A DNA stretch of 64,000 nucleotides, from NCBI RefSeq assembly GCF_030929595.1, contig NZ_JAVFVR010000012.1, forward strand, positions 32,872-96,871. The letters run 5' to 3'. The position numbers and the translations under genes are program-made. Below the pieces are notes generated by a model. It was not told where the DNA came from and did not search any database. It saw only the letters and a program-made list of their open reading frames with translations. Positions 16,540 through 25,429 of this stretch are shown piece after piece. The stretch is from Flavobacterium sp. LHD-85 (lineage in GTDB: Bacteria > Bacteroidota > Bacteroidia > Flavobacteriales > Flavobacteriaceae). Numbering within the stretch: the first letter of the stretch is position 1; every line of letters begins with the position of its first letter.

Positions 16540-19320
16540 ATTCTTAAATTTCTCAACCTCTTCCTTCTTAGGTTTTCTTACATAAAGACCATCTTTATAT
16601 GTATGCAACCAATCTAGAAAATCTTTATAGGCATCTAAATTTTCGGTACTTACGGAAGTAATCATTTTTTCATAATATTCAATAAAATTATCAAATCCAT
16701 TGTCTTCATAAGTATGTGCAATTCCTCTTTCAGCCTCATTATATGATGTTCCAGATATTTCATAATTTAATATTTCAATAAATTTATTTCTATCTTTTAC
16801 ATCTTCGAAAAGTGAATATAATAAGTTGACATCTAAATCCATAAAAGTTTTCTCTGAATCGAATCTAAAGAAAATAGCTTCAAAATTATCTGTAATGATT
16901 TTTTTAAGAATGATCTTAAAATCTTCGTAAAAAAAGCCACGCTTAAACTCAGTAAAGTATACTTCATAAAAGTTTTTATGAAATGAAAGTATCTTATCTA
17001 CGTCATTTTCTTTATTTTCTATTTCTTTACTAAAAATTCTTAACGAAATCTTCTTAACATTATCTAAATCTAACATTTCAAATTTTTCTATATCTTTTCT
17101 ATCTACGTAAGTAGAAGGAATCTTTATATAATATTCATGTAAATTAATCAAATAGAGTCCAAAAGAATCGTGAAAATTTGTAAAAATTGAATCTAAATTT
17201 TTTACATAATCTTCTTTAGAATTTAAAAACCCTATATATAAAAAATTATTTATTTCTAATTCATCAAGCAAATCAAAATATCCTTTTTTAATTAAGTCTA
17301 CCACTTGCATGAATTCTATTGTACTGAAAATATTCTCTTCTTTTAATAAGAATGTTTTAATATCATATTTTATCAACTTTTCGTTATCTCTATCTTTTAT
17401 AATATTATTAATTAACTCTTCAACTTCATTGTCTTTAAGTGCATTTAATAACTGGGTGTAAGAGAGACATTCATTAAACACATTGTTACTAAAATAAATA
17501 GGAAAATATCTTTTCTGATTAATTTTTTGAGAATTGTTATGTAGTCCGTTTGCAGGAAACAACTTAACTAAAGTAGAAAAAATTATAAATTTATCTTGAT
17601 ATTCCAATCCTTCATATTGTAGAAGTTTATTTAAATTCAAATCCTCAAATTTTAAAACAGGAGTATTCCCAAGCCAAGAATATATTCTTTTAGATGCAAA
17701 GTTCTTATGCATCCATTTATATTTGAACAACAATAATTTCAATAAAACATATTGTTCGAGATCAATATCTGAAATACTCTTAAGAGTCTGAATATTTATA
17801 TATAATTCATTATAAAACTTTTTAACATCTCTCCTTGATTCAAAGAAAAAAGAAGGACTTAAAGGTATTGCAACTAGTTGTTCTCCTATCGTATTTTTTA
17901 CTTCTTCATTTTTATTTGATGATAAATTTATAATTTTCTCTAAATCAATTTCTTCAATTTTATGATCATAAAATATTTTATTAATAGATTCGATCAACAA
18001 CGTTTTTTCCTCATTGCTAATGTTACCAAAATGTTCATTAATTAATTCATTAAGAAAAGAGATAAATCCTCTCTCGTTTTGTGTAGTTAAATTAATTTCT
18101 AAATTGAAAATTTTATCTAAATAATGATTATCTATTTGAGATTGCTTCACGACATATTCCCTATCAAAGCCACAAACAAATATTATGTTTTTAAAATCTG
18201 CAATATTTCTTAAAATTCTTAATGTTTCTAAAATTTCAGTTTTATTCAATCGATCTATATCATCAACAAATACAATTATCCTTCTATTTATTTCTTCAAT
18301 AATATTATTTATTTCATCGTAGGAATCTTTTATTGTATCACCTTCAGAAAAGATATTATTTGTTATTGATTTGAAGAAATTTAAATATTTATTGTCTACT
18401 AAAGCAAACATTTCAATTAAATAATTATCAATAGAATTTTTTGAATTTCCAGAGAAGATTGATAGCTCTTTCTTCAATTGATTAAAAAAGTTGTTAATTA
18501 TTGATTTTTCATCCTGATGTTGCCATGCATTAAACCAAAAAGTAATTGGTTTACCTTCATTCTCTATCTTATGAATTGTAAGTTTATATTCAAGTCGTTT
18601 CAAAAAACTTGTTTTACCAATTCCCCATATTGAGTTTATTCCAATTATAAATGAATTTGATGGTTTTAAATTTATTACTGCATTTACAACCTCATCAATT
18701 ACTTTTTCGTTATCATTAATATCTGTTTTATTTAAAGGGGTATCTTCTATTAAAAAAGAGGTATTTCTATATTCATCTTTTTCAATCAATTTATCAAACC
18801 AAATAACTATATCATCATATAATTTCCAATTTTTTAAAAATATATTTCTAACTAATAACAAAATTGATAGAATTGCAATTAGTAATATTATATCAGAATA
18901 ATATAAATCATGTTTTCTACTTAAATATGAAAAATACAAAGAGTCATTTTCATCATTCCTAAGAAAGAAGTAAATCGAACTAAATAAAAAGATAAAATAG
19001 TTCTGTTTTTGAGAAATTCTATAGTTTTTTATTATAAACCAAAAAAAACGAATCAAGAATATCAGTACTAATATTACAAATGCTAATTTGAAACTTTGTT
19101 TTTTAACATCAACATGTTCTATAATAGAATTTTCTCCTAAAAAAGTTGCAACTTTATTTTGAAAAATCAAAACTATTGTAAACAAAACTAACCAAGAAAA
19201 AAAGAACTTAAAATTGCTTTTTAGAAAGAATAAGATTTTACCAAATAGATTCATTATTAATAAAAAAAGAAATGATATTTTGTTTTCTAAGAACGTTTTA
19301 AGTTTTAATATTATCCTCAT
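16525..19320 (-). CDS. KAP-family P-loop NTPase, membrane-anchored
   Basis: A 931-aa protein. The N-terminal ~165 residues contain about four hydrophobic helices (near 17-30, 38-56, 77-98 and 140-160). A KAP-type STAND NTPase domain follows, with Walker A in IGINSIWGIGKTSF (about 226-239), the KAP hallmark WFNAWQHQ (262-269), and Walker B IIVFVDDIDRL (348-358). The remaining ~500 residues are helical and unrecognised. KAP NTPases are membrane-associated, and bacterial versions recur in defence islands. Its setting among inverted repeats, a Cas2-like gene and orphan proteins fits an accessory or defence role, but that is inference. Confidence 0.85.
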   Translation of the reverse strand: MRIILKLKTFLENKISFLFLLIMNLFGKILFFLKSNFKFFFSWLVLFTIVLIFQNKVATFLGENSIIEHVDVKKQSFKLAFVILVLIFLIRFFWFIIKNYRISQKQNYFIFLFSSIYFFLRNDENDSLYFSYLSRKHDLYYSDIILLIAILSILLLVRNIFLKNWKLYDDIVIWFDKLIEKDEYRNTSFLIEDTPLNKTDINDNEKVIDEVVNAVINLKPSNSFIIGINSIWGIGKTSFLKRLEYKLTIHKIENEGKPITFWFNAWQHQDEKSIINNFFNQLKKELSIFSGNSKNSIDNYLIEMFALVDNKYLNFFKSITNNIFSEGDTIKDSYDEINNIIEEINRRIIVFVDDIDRLNKTEILETLRILRNIADFKNIIFVCGFDREYVVKQSQIDNHYLDKIFNLEINLTTQNERGFISFLNELINEHFGNISNEEKTLLIESINKIFYDHKIEEIDLEKIINLSSNKNEEVKNTIGEQLVAIPLSPSFFFESRRDVKKFYNELYINIQTLKSISDIDLEQYVLLKLLLFKYKWMHKNFASKRIYSWLGNTPVLKFEDLNLNKLLQYEGLEYQDKFIIFSTLVKLFPANGLHNNSQKINQKRYFPIYFSNNVFNECLSYTQLLNALKDNEVEELINNIIKDRDNEKLIKYDIKTFLLKEENIFSTIEFMQVVDLIKKGYFDLLDELEINNFLYIGFLNSKEDYVKNLDSIFTNFHDSFGLYLINLHEYYIKIPSTYVDRKDIEKFEMLDLDNVKKISLRIFSKEIENKENDVDKILSFHKNFYEVYFTEFKRGFFYEDFKIILKKIITDNFEAIFFRFDSEKTFMDLDVNLLYSLFEDVKDRNKFIEILNYEISGTSYNEAERGIAHTYEDNGFDNFIEYYEKMITSVSTENLDAYKDFLDWLHTYKDGLYVRKPKKEEVEKFKNKTST

Positions 19321-19508
19321 GTGATGTCTTTGAAGTTAAATTTCCAATCATTAAAAGATTAGAATTGCAAATCTGCACTATTTTTTTAGAATTTTACTTA
19401 CTATTTGAAAACTATTCTAATATACTAAAATCAAAATATCAATTAAAATCATCATGTAGATATCTCCGTTTTTTTACTACAAACAAAAAATCTTCAACTT
19501 TTCCCATT

Positions 19509-19627
19509 GCTGGCGCGAGCGTCCCGCTCGTGCACAAAACAAGAGAAGCAATTTCTAAAAAGTATTATACTTATATTTTTTTAGGAAGAGAGATGCTTAC
19601 GTTCACGAGCGGGACGCTCGCGCTAGC
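19509..19627. repeat. GC-rich inverted repeat (GCGCGAGCGTCCCGCTCGTG arms)
   Basis: Arms at 19509-19532 and 19604-19627, 24 nt with one mismatch, separated by 71 bp. The arms are much more GC-rich than their surroundings, which points to a dispersed REP-like element. Confidence 0.8.
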
Positions 19628-19673
19628 GGTGATACACTTTTAACATTATTCTTTTTCACTATATACAACAAAA

Positions 19674-19695
19674 AAGCCAAGTAGATACTTGGCTT
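19674..19695 (-). terminator. Terminator of the Cas2-like gene
   Basis: Perfect 10-bp stem AAGCCAAGTA / TACTTGGCTT with a 2-nt spacer and a T-run on the minus strand. Confidence 0.8.
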
Positions 19696-19707
19696 AATAA
19701 TCTAATT

Positions 19708-19962
19708 TTAAAGATTATTAGGATTAAATAATAAATTCCATGACCCCCAACCATTTGATTGGATTACCAATAATCTGTCATCCCCATCAATAAATTTGAT
19801 AAAATGATCTCTTAAATCTCCAGATTTACCAGCTTCATATTTAAAGCACCAAACAGATTCTAAAACTCTTTTAGCTCTAACCTTAGTAAGCTCATCATAA
19901 ATTTTTTGGTAATCCTTAGTTTTTATAAGATCATAACTTAAGAAATAAAGTACTTGATTCAT
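19708..19962 (-). CDS. Orphan Cas2-like / SinR-family protein
   Basis: About 84 aa from the ATG at 19962 (MNQVLYFLSYDL). Upstream in-frame codons would add 20 residues that do not fit the family. The pattern YFLSYDL, central VLESVWCFKYEAG, then DDRLLVIQSNGWGSWNL matches the ferredoxin-like fold of Cas2-related proteins often labelled SinR-like in Bacteroidota. No CRISPR array, Cas1 or effector is in the window, so a stand-alone nuclease or antitoxin-like role is more likely than spacer acquisition. Confidence 0.65.
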   Translation of the reverse strand: MNQVLYFLSYDLIKTKDYQKIYDELTKVRAKRVLESVWCFKYEAGKSGDLRDHFIKFIDGDDRLLVIQSNGWGSWNLLFNPNNL

Positions 19963-20219
19963 GTTTTTTGGTTTTAATATTTCAACAATCCAAGTGAAAA
20001 ATCTTGGCGATTGAAGTTTCAAATTTCTTCTATTTTAAATAAAAATACTTTTTAGGTATTCAATTCCACACCGAAGACAAATATTAATTTTATAAACTTT
20101 ATTATTTTATGGAAAACCGTAGTTTGAAAACAAAAATTTCTTTTTTTTCTACATTTATACCCGAAATAATCCCATTTTAGCATTATCAATAAACTGACTA
20201 CTATAAACCCTCATTTTAA

Positions 20220-21428
20220 ATGAATAAAAATATAATCGCACTCTATACTATAGCTCAAAAAGAAACTAGAAAAATATTGGGTTTAATGTCTGGAACTTCT
20301 CTCGACGGACTTGATATTGCTTTATGCGCTGTTTCAGGTTCTGGCGAAAATACGAATGTGAAAATCCTAGAATTTGAAACCATTTCTTATTCTGAAGACA
20401 TTAAAACCGAAATCAGAAAAGTATTTGCTCAAAAAACAATAGATTTTCAGCATTTGGTTTTATTAAACGAATGGATTGCAAACCTACACGCAGGAATGAT
20501 AAACGATTGTCTTTCAAAATGGAATATTCCCGCAAGTGAAGTCGATCTGATTGCTTCGCACGGACAAACGGTTTTGCATGCACCAAAGTTTTTACATCAG
20601 CAGGAAAAATTTCCAAATGCGACTTTACAAATTGGCGATGGTGATCATATTGCGGTAAAAACAGGAATTATTACACTTTCAGATTTCAGACAAAAACACG
20701 TTGCTGCAGGTGGCGAAGGTGCGCCTTTGGCAGTTTATGGCGATTATTTGTTATTCAGCAAAAAAGGTGAAAACCGAATTATGCTCAACATGGGTGGAAT
20801 CGCCAATTTCACTTATTTGCCTGCTTCACAAAATGCCGAGGAAGTCTTTGTAACCGATACGGGAACTGCAAATACTTTAATCGATATTTTCACCAAACAA
20901 TTTTTCCCAGAAAAAAGTTTCGACAAAAACGCCGAAATCGCTAAAAAGGGAACTGTAAATCAAGAGCTTTTAAGCGAATTAAAAAGTGATCCTTTCTTTA
21001 AACAAAGCTTCCCAAAAACAATTGGTCAGGAATTATTCAATCATGATTTTGTGAATTCGGCTTTGGTAAAATTAGATTTAGAGAACATTTCGGCACCAGA
21101 TTTGCTGGCCACTTTAACACGTTTGAGCGCAGAAACAATTGCCGAAGCGGTTTTGTTTGTTGTAGAAAATACTAAAACGCCAATCGAAGAGTTTACAGTT
21201 TATATGTCTGGAGGTGGCGCTCGAAATCCGTTAATGGTAAGCTGGTTACAGGAATTATTACCTTGTAAATTTGAAAAAAGCGACATTCTCGGAATTTCAG
21301 GCGATGCAAAAGAAGCGGTTTTATTTGCCGTTTTGGCTAATGAAACGGTTGCAGGCGGAAATTACAATTTTGGTTCACAAAAAGGAATTCCATCAGTAAC
21401 AATGGGGAAAATTTCTTTCCCTGATTAA
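20220..21428 (+). CDS. anmK: Anhydro-N-acetylmuramic acid kinase
   Basis: Sugar kinase of the hexokinase/actin-fold superfamily that cleaves and phosphorylates 1,6-anhydroMurNAc to MurNAc-6-phosphate in peptidoglycan recycling; cytosolic. It has 402 aa. The phosphate-binding motif GLMSGTSLDGLD is near residues 21-32, with DTGTANTLID (~220) and MSGGGARNPL (~335) in order. The start has a ~20-residue extension before the GLMSGTSLDG motif, slightly longer than in E. coli. It heads the recycling run with a GHL10 hydrolase, AmpG-like permease and NagZ. Confidence 0.95.
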   Translation: MNKNIIALYTIAQKETRKILGLMSGTSLDGLDIALCAVSGSGENTNVKILEFETISYSEDIKTEIRKVFAQKTIDFQHLVLLNEWIANLHAGMINDCLSKWNIPASEVDLIASHGQTVLHAPKFLHQQEKFPNATLQIGDGDHIAVKTGIITLSDFRQKHVAAGGEGAPLAVYGDYLLFSKKGENRIMLNMGGIANFTYLPASQNAEEVFVTDTGTANTLIDIFTKQFFPEKSFDKNAEIAKKGTVNQELLSELKSDPFFKQSFPKTIGQELFNHDFVNSALVKLDLENISAPDLLATLTRLSAETIAEAVLFVVENTKTPIEEFTVYMSGGGARNPLMVSWLQELLPCKFEKSDILGISGDAKEAVLFAVLANETVAGGNYNFGSQKGIPSVTMGKISFPD

Positions 21429-21605
21429 AAGTTCGCTACTAATTACACGAATTTTCACGAATTATTTTTTAATACTTTAAGAATAAAAAATTAGTGTAAT
21501 TTGTGAAATTCGTGGCAAAAAAACATTTAAAATAAAAAATTAGTAGAATTCATTGAATTCGTGGCAAAAGAAACTATTTTTGGTTTTTGTTAATAAAAGA
21601 TTGAA

Positions 21606-23177
21606 ATGCATAAAAATCAGCACTTACTACACACTCTCCTATTTTTATTTTTCTTTGGATGGAATTCTTTTTCTCAGGAAAAAATACTGCATCCTAAAAA
21701 TGAATTTAGAGGTGTCTGGATTGCAACAGTCGTAAACATTGACTGGCCACAAAAAGCGACAGACAACGTAGAAAAAGAAAAAGCTGATTATCTTGAAATT
21801 TTAGAAGCTTACAAAAAACTGAATTACAATGCGGTAATTGTTCAGATTAGAAGCGTTGGCGATGCTATTTATCCTTCAGAATTTGCGCCTTGGTCACGAT
21901 TTTTAACGGGAAAAGAAGGTTTGGCTCCAAACCCGTATTACGATACTTTGGCTTGGATGATTGAACAGGCGCATAACCGCGGATTTGAATTTCATGCTTG
22001 GCTAAATCCATATCGTGCTACTTTCGATTTGAATAAAAATCTTTTAAGTCCAAACCACGATCTTTTTAAACATCCGGAATGGATGATCGAATATGGCGGA
22101 AAATACTATTATGATCCTGCGCTTCCAGAAGTTCAGGCGCATTTAACCAAAGTCGTTAAAGAAGTGGTTGATAAATATGATGTTGACGCAATTCATTTTG
22201 ACGATTATTTTTATCCTTACGCTGTTCCAGGAAAAGTCTTTAATGATAACGCTTCCTATCAAAAATATGGCGCAGGTTTAAGTCGTGCAGATTGGCGCCG
22301 TGCCAATGTGAGCAATTTTGTTCACGCTATTTCAAACACAATAAAAGAAAGTAAACCTTGGGTACAATTCGGAATTAGTCCGTTTGGAGTTTGGCGAAAC
22401 AAATATCAAGATCCAAGAGGTTCTGAAACTTCATCGACATCAAATTACGATGATTTGTATGCAGATCCAATGCTTTGGATGGATCAAAAATGGATCGATT
22501 ATATTCTGCCTCAATTGTATTGGAGTATGAACAATACAAGAGCTTCGTATTCTAAATTGGTAAAATGGTGGTCGGAAAACTCCAATAATACAGCTATTTA
22601 TATCGGTCACGCTACATACAAAATTAGAGCTGATGGTGATAAAAACTGGAATTATATGACCGAAATTCCAAATCAGATTGATCTTCTTCGAACTTTTAAA
22701 AATGTTTCTGGAAGTGCCTATTTCAGTTCAAAATGGTTTATGGGGAAAAACTTTGATGTAGTTCGTCATTTAGAAGAAAACCAATATAAATATCCTGCAC
22801 TTCCTGCGGCAGTTCCAAATTTAAAACACGTCATTATCGATACTCCAAAAGTTTTGGAATATAATAAAGACAGCATAAAATATAACTTCACATTCCAAAG
22901 TCCGCTAAATACAAAGGTTCGTTATATGGTGGTTTATGGAGGCGAACATATTTCGAAAATCGATATTAATGATGCTACAAAAATTATCGAAAAAGTAACG
23001 GTAAAAGAAGTTGACGGAAAAATTACTTTCGCAATAGCGGCCGGAAAACTAAATCTTTACAAAGCCTGCGCTGTAACGTTTATTGATTATTATGCTAACG
23101 AAAGCACACCAACTGCTATAGACTTAAAAAAACCATTTAAAAACTATACACCAAATCAACCTAATGAAAACAGATAA
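21606..23177 (+). CDS. GHL10 (DUF187) family glycoside hydrolase, secreted
   Basis: A 523-aa protein with a signal peptide (about residues 1-23, LLFLFFFGWNSFSQ). The GHL10 domain runs from FRGVWIATVVNIDWP (~33) to about residue 370, with the TIM-barrel landmarks FHAWLNPYRA and VDAIHFDDYFYPY (candidate acid residues DD). A C-terminal beta-rich part follows. Related proteins include YngK/DigH, which cleaves denuded peptidoglycan glycan strands; that activity would suit its place between anmK and an AmpG-like permease. It overlaps the next gene by 14 bp, indicating translational coupling. Confidence 0.85.
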   Translation: MHKNQHLLHTLLFLFFFGWNSFSQEKILHPKNEFRGVWIATVVNIDWPQKATDNVEKEKADYLEILEAYKKLNYNAVIVQIRSVGDAIYPSEFAPWSRFLTGKEGLAPNPYYDTLAWMIEQAHNRGFEFHAWLNPYRATFDLNKNLLSPNHDLFKHPEWMIEYGGKYYYDPALPEVQAHLTKVVKEVVDKYDVDAIHFDDYFYPYAVPGKVFNDNASYQKYGAGLSRADWRRANVSNFVHAISNTIKESKPWVQFGISPFGVWRNKYQDPRGSETSSTSNYDDLYADPMLWMDQKWIDYILPQLYWSMNNTRASYSKLVKWWSENSNNTAIYIGHATYKIRADGDKNWNYMTEIPNQIDLLRTFKNVSGSAYFSSKWFMGKNFDVVRHLEENQYKYPALPAAVPNLKHVIIDTPKVLEYNKDSIKYNFTFQSPLNTKVRYMVVYGGEHISKIDINDATKIIEKVTVKEVDGKITFAIAAGKLNLYKACAVTFIDYYANESTPTAIDLKKPFKNYTPNQPNENR

Positions 23178-24435
23178 CAAACCTTGGTTTTGGATTCCGC
23201 TTCTAAACTTCGCTTCAGGATTACCGTATGCCATAATTATTTCGGTTTCGGTAATTATGTACAAAAATCTAGGAATTTCTAACGAAGATATCGGTGTCTA
23301 CACCAGTTTGCTCTATCTGCCGTGGGTTATTAAACCGCTTTGGAGTCCGCTAATTGAATTGATCGGAACCAAAAGAAAATGGTTTCTGCTAATGCAATTA
23401 ATCATTTCGATTGCTTTTCTGCTAGTTGGTTTCACGATTCCACTCAACGGATTTTTCATCATGACCTTATCCATTTTCTGGGTTGCCGCTTTTGCTTCGG
23501 CTTCCAATGATATTGCAACTGATGGCTTTTATTTATTGGTTTTACCAGAAGACAAACAATCTTTTTTTATCGGTATCAGAAGTACTTTTTACAGACTTTC
23601 TATGCTTGCAGGAAACGGTTTGGTAGTACTTTTTGCCGGATATTTGGAACATAAATTTGGAGACAACACCAAAGCTTGGTCGTATACCATGATTTGTGTA
23701 GGTTTATTGATGATGTTTATTACTGCTTACAATTTCATTTTCACACCAAAAAATGAAATCAATGTTGTAGAGAGCAATAAAGAAACATCACATCAAAACT
23801 TTGGAACGATATTTATCAGTTTCTTCAAGAAAAAACAAATCGGATTAATTCTTGCCTTTGTTTTAGTTTTCAGATTAGGAGAATCGCAATTGCTAAAAAT
23901 GTTAAGTCCTTTTTTACTAGATTCTAAAGAACTTGGAGGAATGGGATTAGACACCGAAGCCGTTGGAATTATTTACGGAACATTTGGCGTTGCCGCATTA
24001 ACTTTAGGAGGAATTCTGGGAGGAATTGCCATTTCACGACATGGCCTTACCAAATGGATGTTTCCAATGTTTTTAGCCATGCATTTACCAATTATTGGCT
24101 TTATTCTATTAGCATTTTTTCACCCAACCTCAATTTATTACATTTATATCGTCGTTATTTTAGAACAATTTGGCTATGGTTTTGGTTTTACGGCATTTAT
24201 GATGTATTTAATTCATGTTGCCGAAGGAGAATCAAAAACTGCACATTATGCATTGGCAACAGGATTTATGGCAATGGGAATGATGCTGCCAGGAATGTTA
24301 AGTGGCTACATTCAACAATATTTAGGCTATGGAAACTTCTTTATTTGGGTTCTAATAGCTACAATTCCAGGTCTTATTTTATCACGTTTTTTAACTTTCC
24401 CAAAAGATTTTGGGAAGAAATCAGAAGAAGTTTAA
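23164..24435 (+). CDS. MFS permease, AmpG-like muropeptide transporter
   Basis: A 423-aa protein with about twelve membrane helices. The early motif LNFASGLPYAI and the TM2-3 loop YLPWVIKPLWSPLIE match the AmpG/PAT branch of the major facilitator superfamily. AmpG imports GlcNAc-anhydroMurNAc peptides into the cytoplasm. The flanking anmK, GHL10 and nagZ genes support this over siderophore-import relatives (RhtX/FptX). It overlaps the GHL10 gene and is followed after 21 bp by a TPR-like gene. Confidence 0.85.
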   Translation: MKTDNKPWFWIPLLNFASGLPYAIIISVSVIMYKNLGISNEDIGVYTSLLYLPWVIKPLWSPLIELIGTKRKWFLLMQLIISIAFLLVGFTIPLNGFFIMTLSIFWVAAFASASNDIATDGFYLLVLPEDKQSFFIGIRSTFYRLSMLAGNGLVVLFAGYLEHKFGDNTKAWSYTMICVGLLMMFITAYNFIFTPKNEINVVESNKETSHQNFGTIFISFFKKKQIGLILAFVLVFRLGESQLLKMLSPFLLDSKELGGMGLDTEAVGIIYGTFGVAALTLGGILGGIAISRHGLTKWMFPMFLAMHLPIIGFILLAFFHPTSIYYIYIVVILEQFGYGFGFTAFMMYLIHVAEGESKTAHYALATGFMAMGMMLPGMLSGYIQQYLGYGNFFIWVLIATIPGLILSRFLTFPKDFGKKSEEV

Positions 24436-24456
24436 ACCCCAAATCAAACTTTACCT

Positions 24457-24798
24457 ATGGAAATCAATGAGAATTTGCAGAACGAACGAAATCTGAAAGG
24501 ATCAGACTTCGAAAAAAATGGAAATCTTGACAAAGCGATTGAGTTGTATGAAGAAAATGTTGCAGAAGGCTTTAAAGGAAATCACCCGTACGATCGATTA
24601 GCAACGATCTACAAAAACGAAAATGACCTCGAAAATGAAATTCGGGTTTTAGAAAAAGCAATTGTGGTTTATGAAATCATCACAATCGAAGACCGATTGG
24701 AAGGATTGCCAAAACTTTTCCGTTTTAAAAACCGATTGGAAAAAGCTCTTGAAACCAAAAAACAATTGGCGAAACAAAAGAAAGCAAAGTTGAAATAA
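24457..24798 (+). CDS. Small TPR-like helical protein
   Basis: A 113-aa cytosolic protein with tetratricopeptide-like helix pairs (about residues 10-75: SDFEKNGNLDKAIELYEENV...YDRLATIYKNENDLENEIRVLEKAI) and a Lys-rich C-terminus. It is probably part of the same transcript as the AmpG-like gene. The partner is unknown. Confidence 0.7.
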   Translation: MEINENLQNERNLKGSDFEKNGNLDKAIELYEENVAEGFKGNHPYDRLATIYKNENDLENEIRVLEKAIVVYEIITIEDRLEGLPKLFRFKNRLEKALETKKQLAKQKKAKLK

Positions 24799-24980
24799 AA
24801 TATTCTTTTAAACACCTAGAGACATAGATTTTTTTCTATTAAAAGAATAAAAAAGAGAAACTAGTTTCTCAACACATAGCTATGTGTATTTAAACAAAGT
24901 GAAACGCCTTTTTCAAGAACTAGATACTATGTTTCTATGTGTTAGAAAATTAAACGATACTAATCTAAGCATTCTAAATC

Positions 24981-25427
24981 ATGAACATAAAACGCACTAA
25001 TTCAGACGATATTGATTTTATAAATCTGGCTGCTTTATTAGATCAAGATTTAGCGATTCGAGATGGTGAAGATCATGCATTTTATAATCAGTTTAATAAA
25101 ACCGATAAAATAAAACACACAATTGTTTATTACGAAAACGGAATTCCTGTTGGTTGTGGCGCTTTTCGCGAAAAAGAACTTGGAACAACAGAAATTAAAC
25201 GAATGTATGTTCATCCAGATCACAGAAAAAAAGGAATTGCGTCAAAAGTTTTAGCCGAATTAGAAATCTGGGCAAAAGAAGTAGGTTATACTTATACTAT
25301 TTTGGAAACTGGAAAAAATCAGCCCGAAGCCATCAACTTATATCAAAAATTAAATTATACCATCATTCCAAATTATCCTCCTTACGAAAAAATGGATAAT
25401 AGTGTTTGCATGAAAAAGACTTTATAA
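24981..25427 (+). CDS. GNAT-family N-acetyltransferase
   Basis: A 148-aa protein. The acetyl-CoA site motif A is MYVHPDHRKKGIASKVL (about 74-90), followed by motif B with LETGKNQPEAINLYQKLNY. Such proteins acetylate small amines or protein N-termini; the substrate is unknown. Its stop codon almost abuts the nagZ start, so the two are probably co-transcribed. Confidence 0.88.
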   Translation: MNIKRTNSDDIDFINLAALLDQDLAIRDGEDHAFYNQFNKTDKIKHTIVYYENGIPVGCGAFREKELGTTEIKRMYVHPDHRKKGIASKVLAELEIWAKEVGYTYTILETGKNQPEAINLYQKLNYTIIPNYPPYEKMDNSVCMKKTL

Positions 25428-25429
25428 TA

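Larger units (their letters stand above)
19321..19707. other. 387-bp intergenic region with inverted repeat
   Basis: No gene supported; the one open frame here is set by the palindrome. It contains the 24-bp inverted repeat described at 19509-19627 and the terminator of the Cas2-like gene at 19674-19695. Confidence 0.6.

Noticed and set aside
19365..19643. 92-codon open frame across the 19.5-kb inverted repeat
   Set aside because: It runs through the palindrome arms, has no family resemblance and no start context.
19708..19962. CRISPR-Cas locus
   Set aside because: Only a Cas2-like protein; no repeat-spacer array or other cas genes seen.
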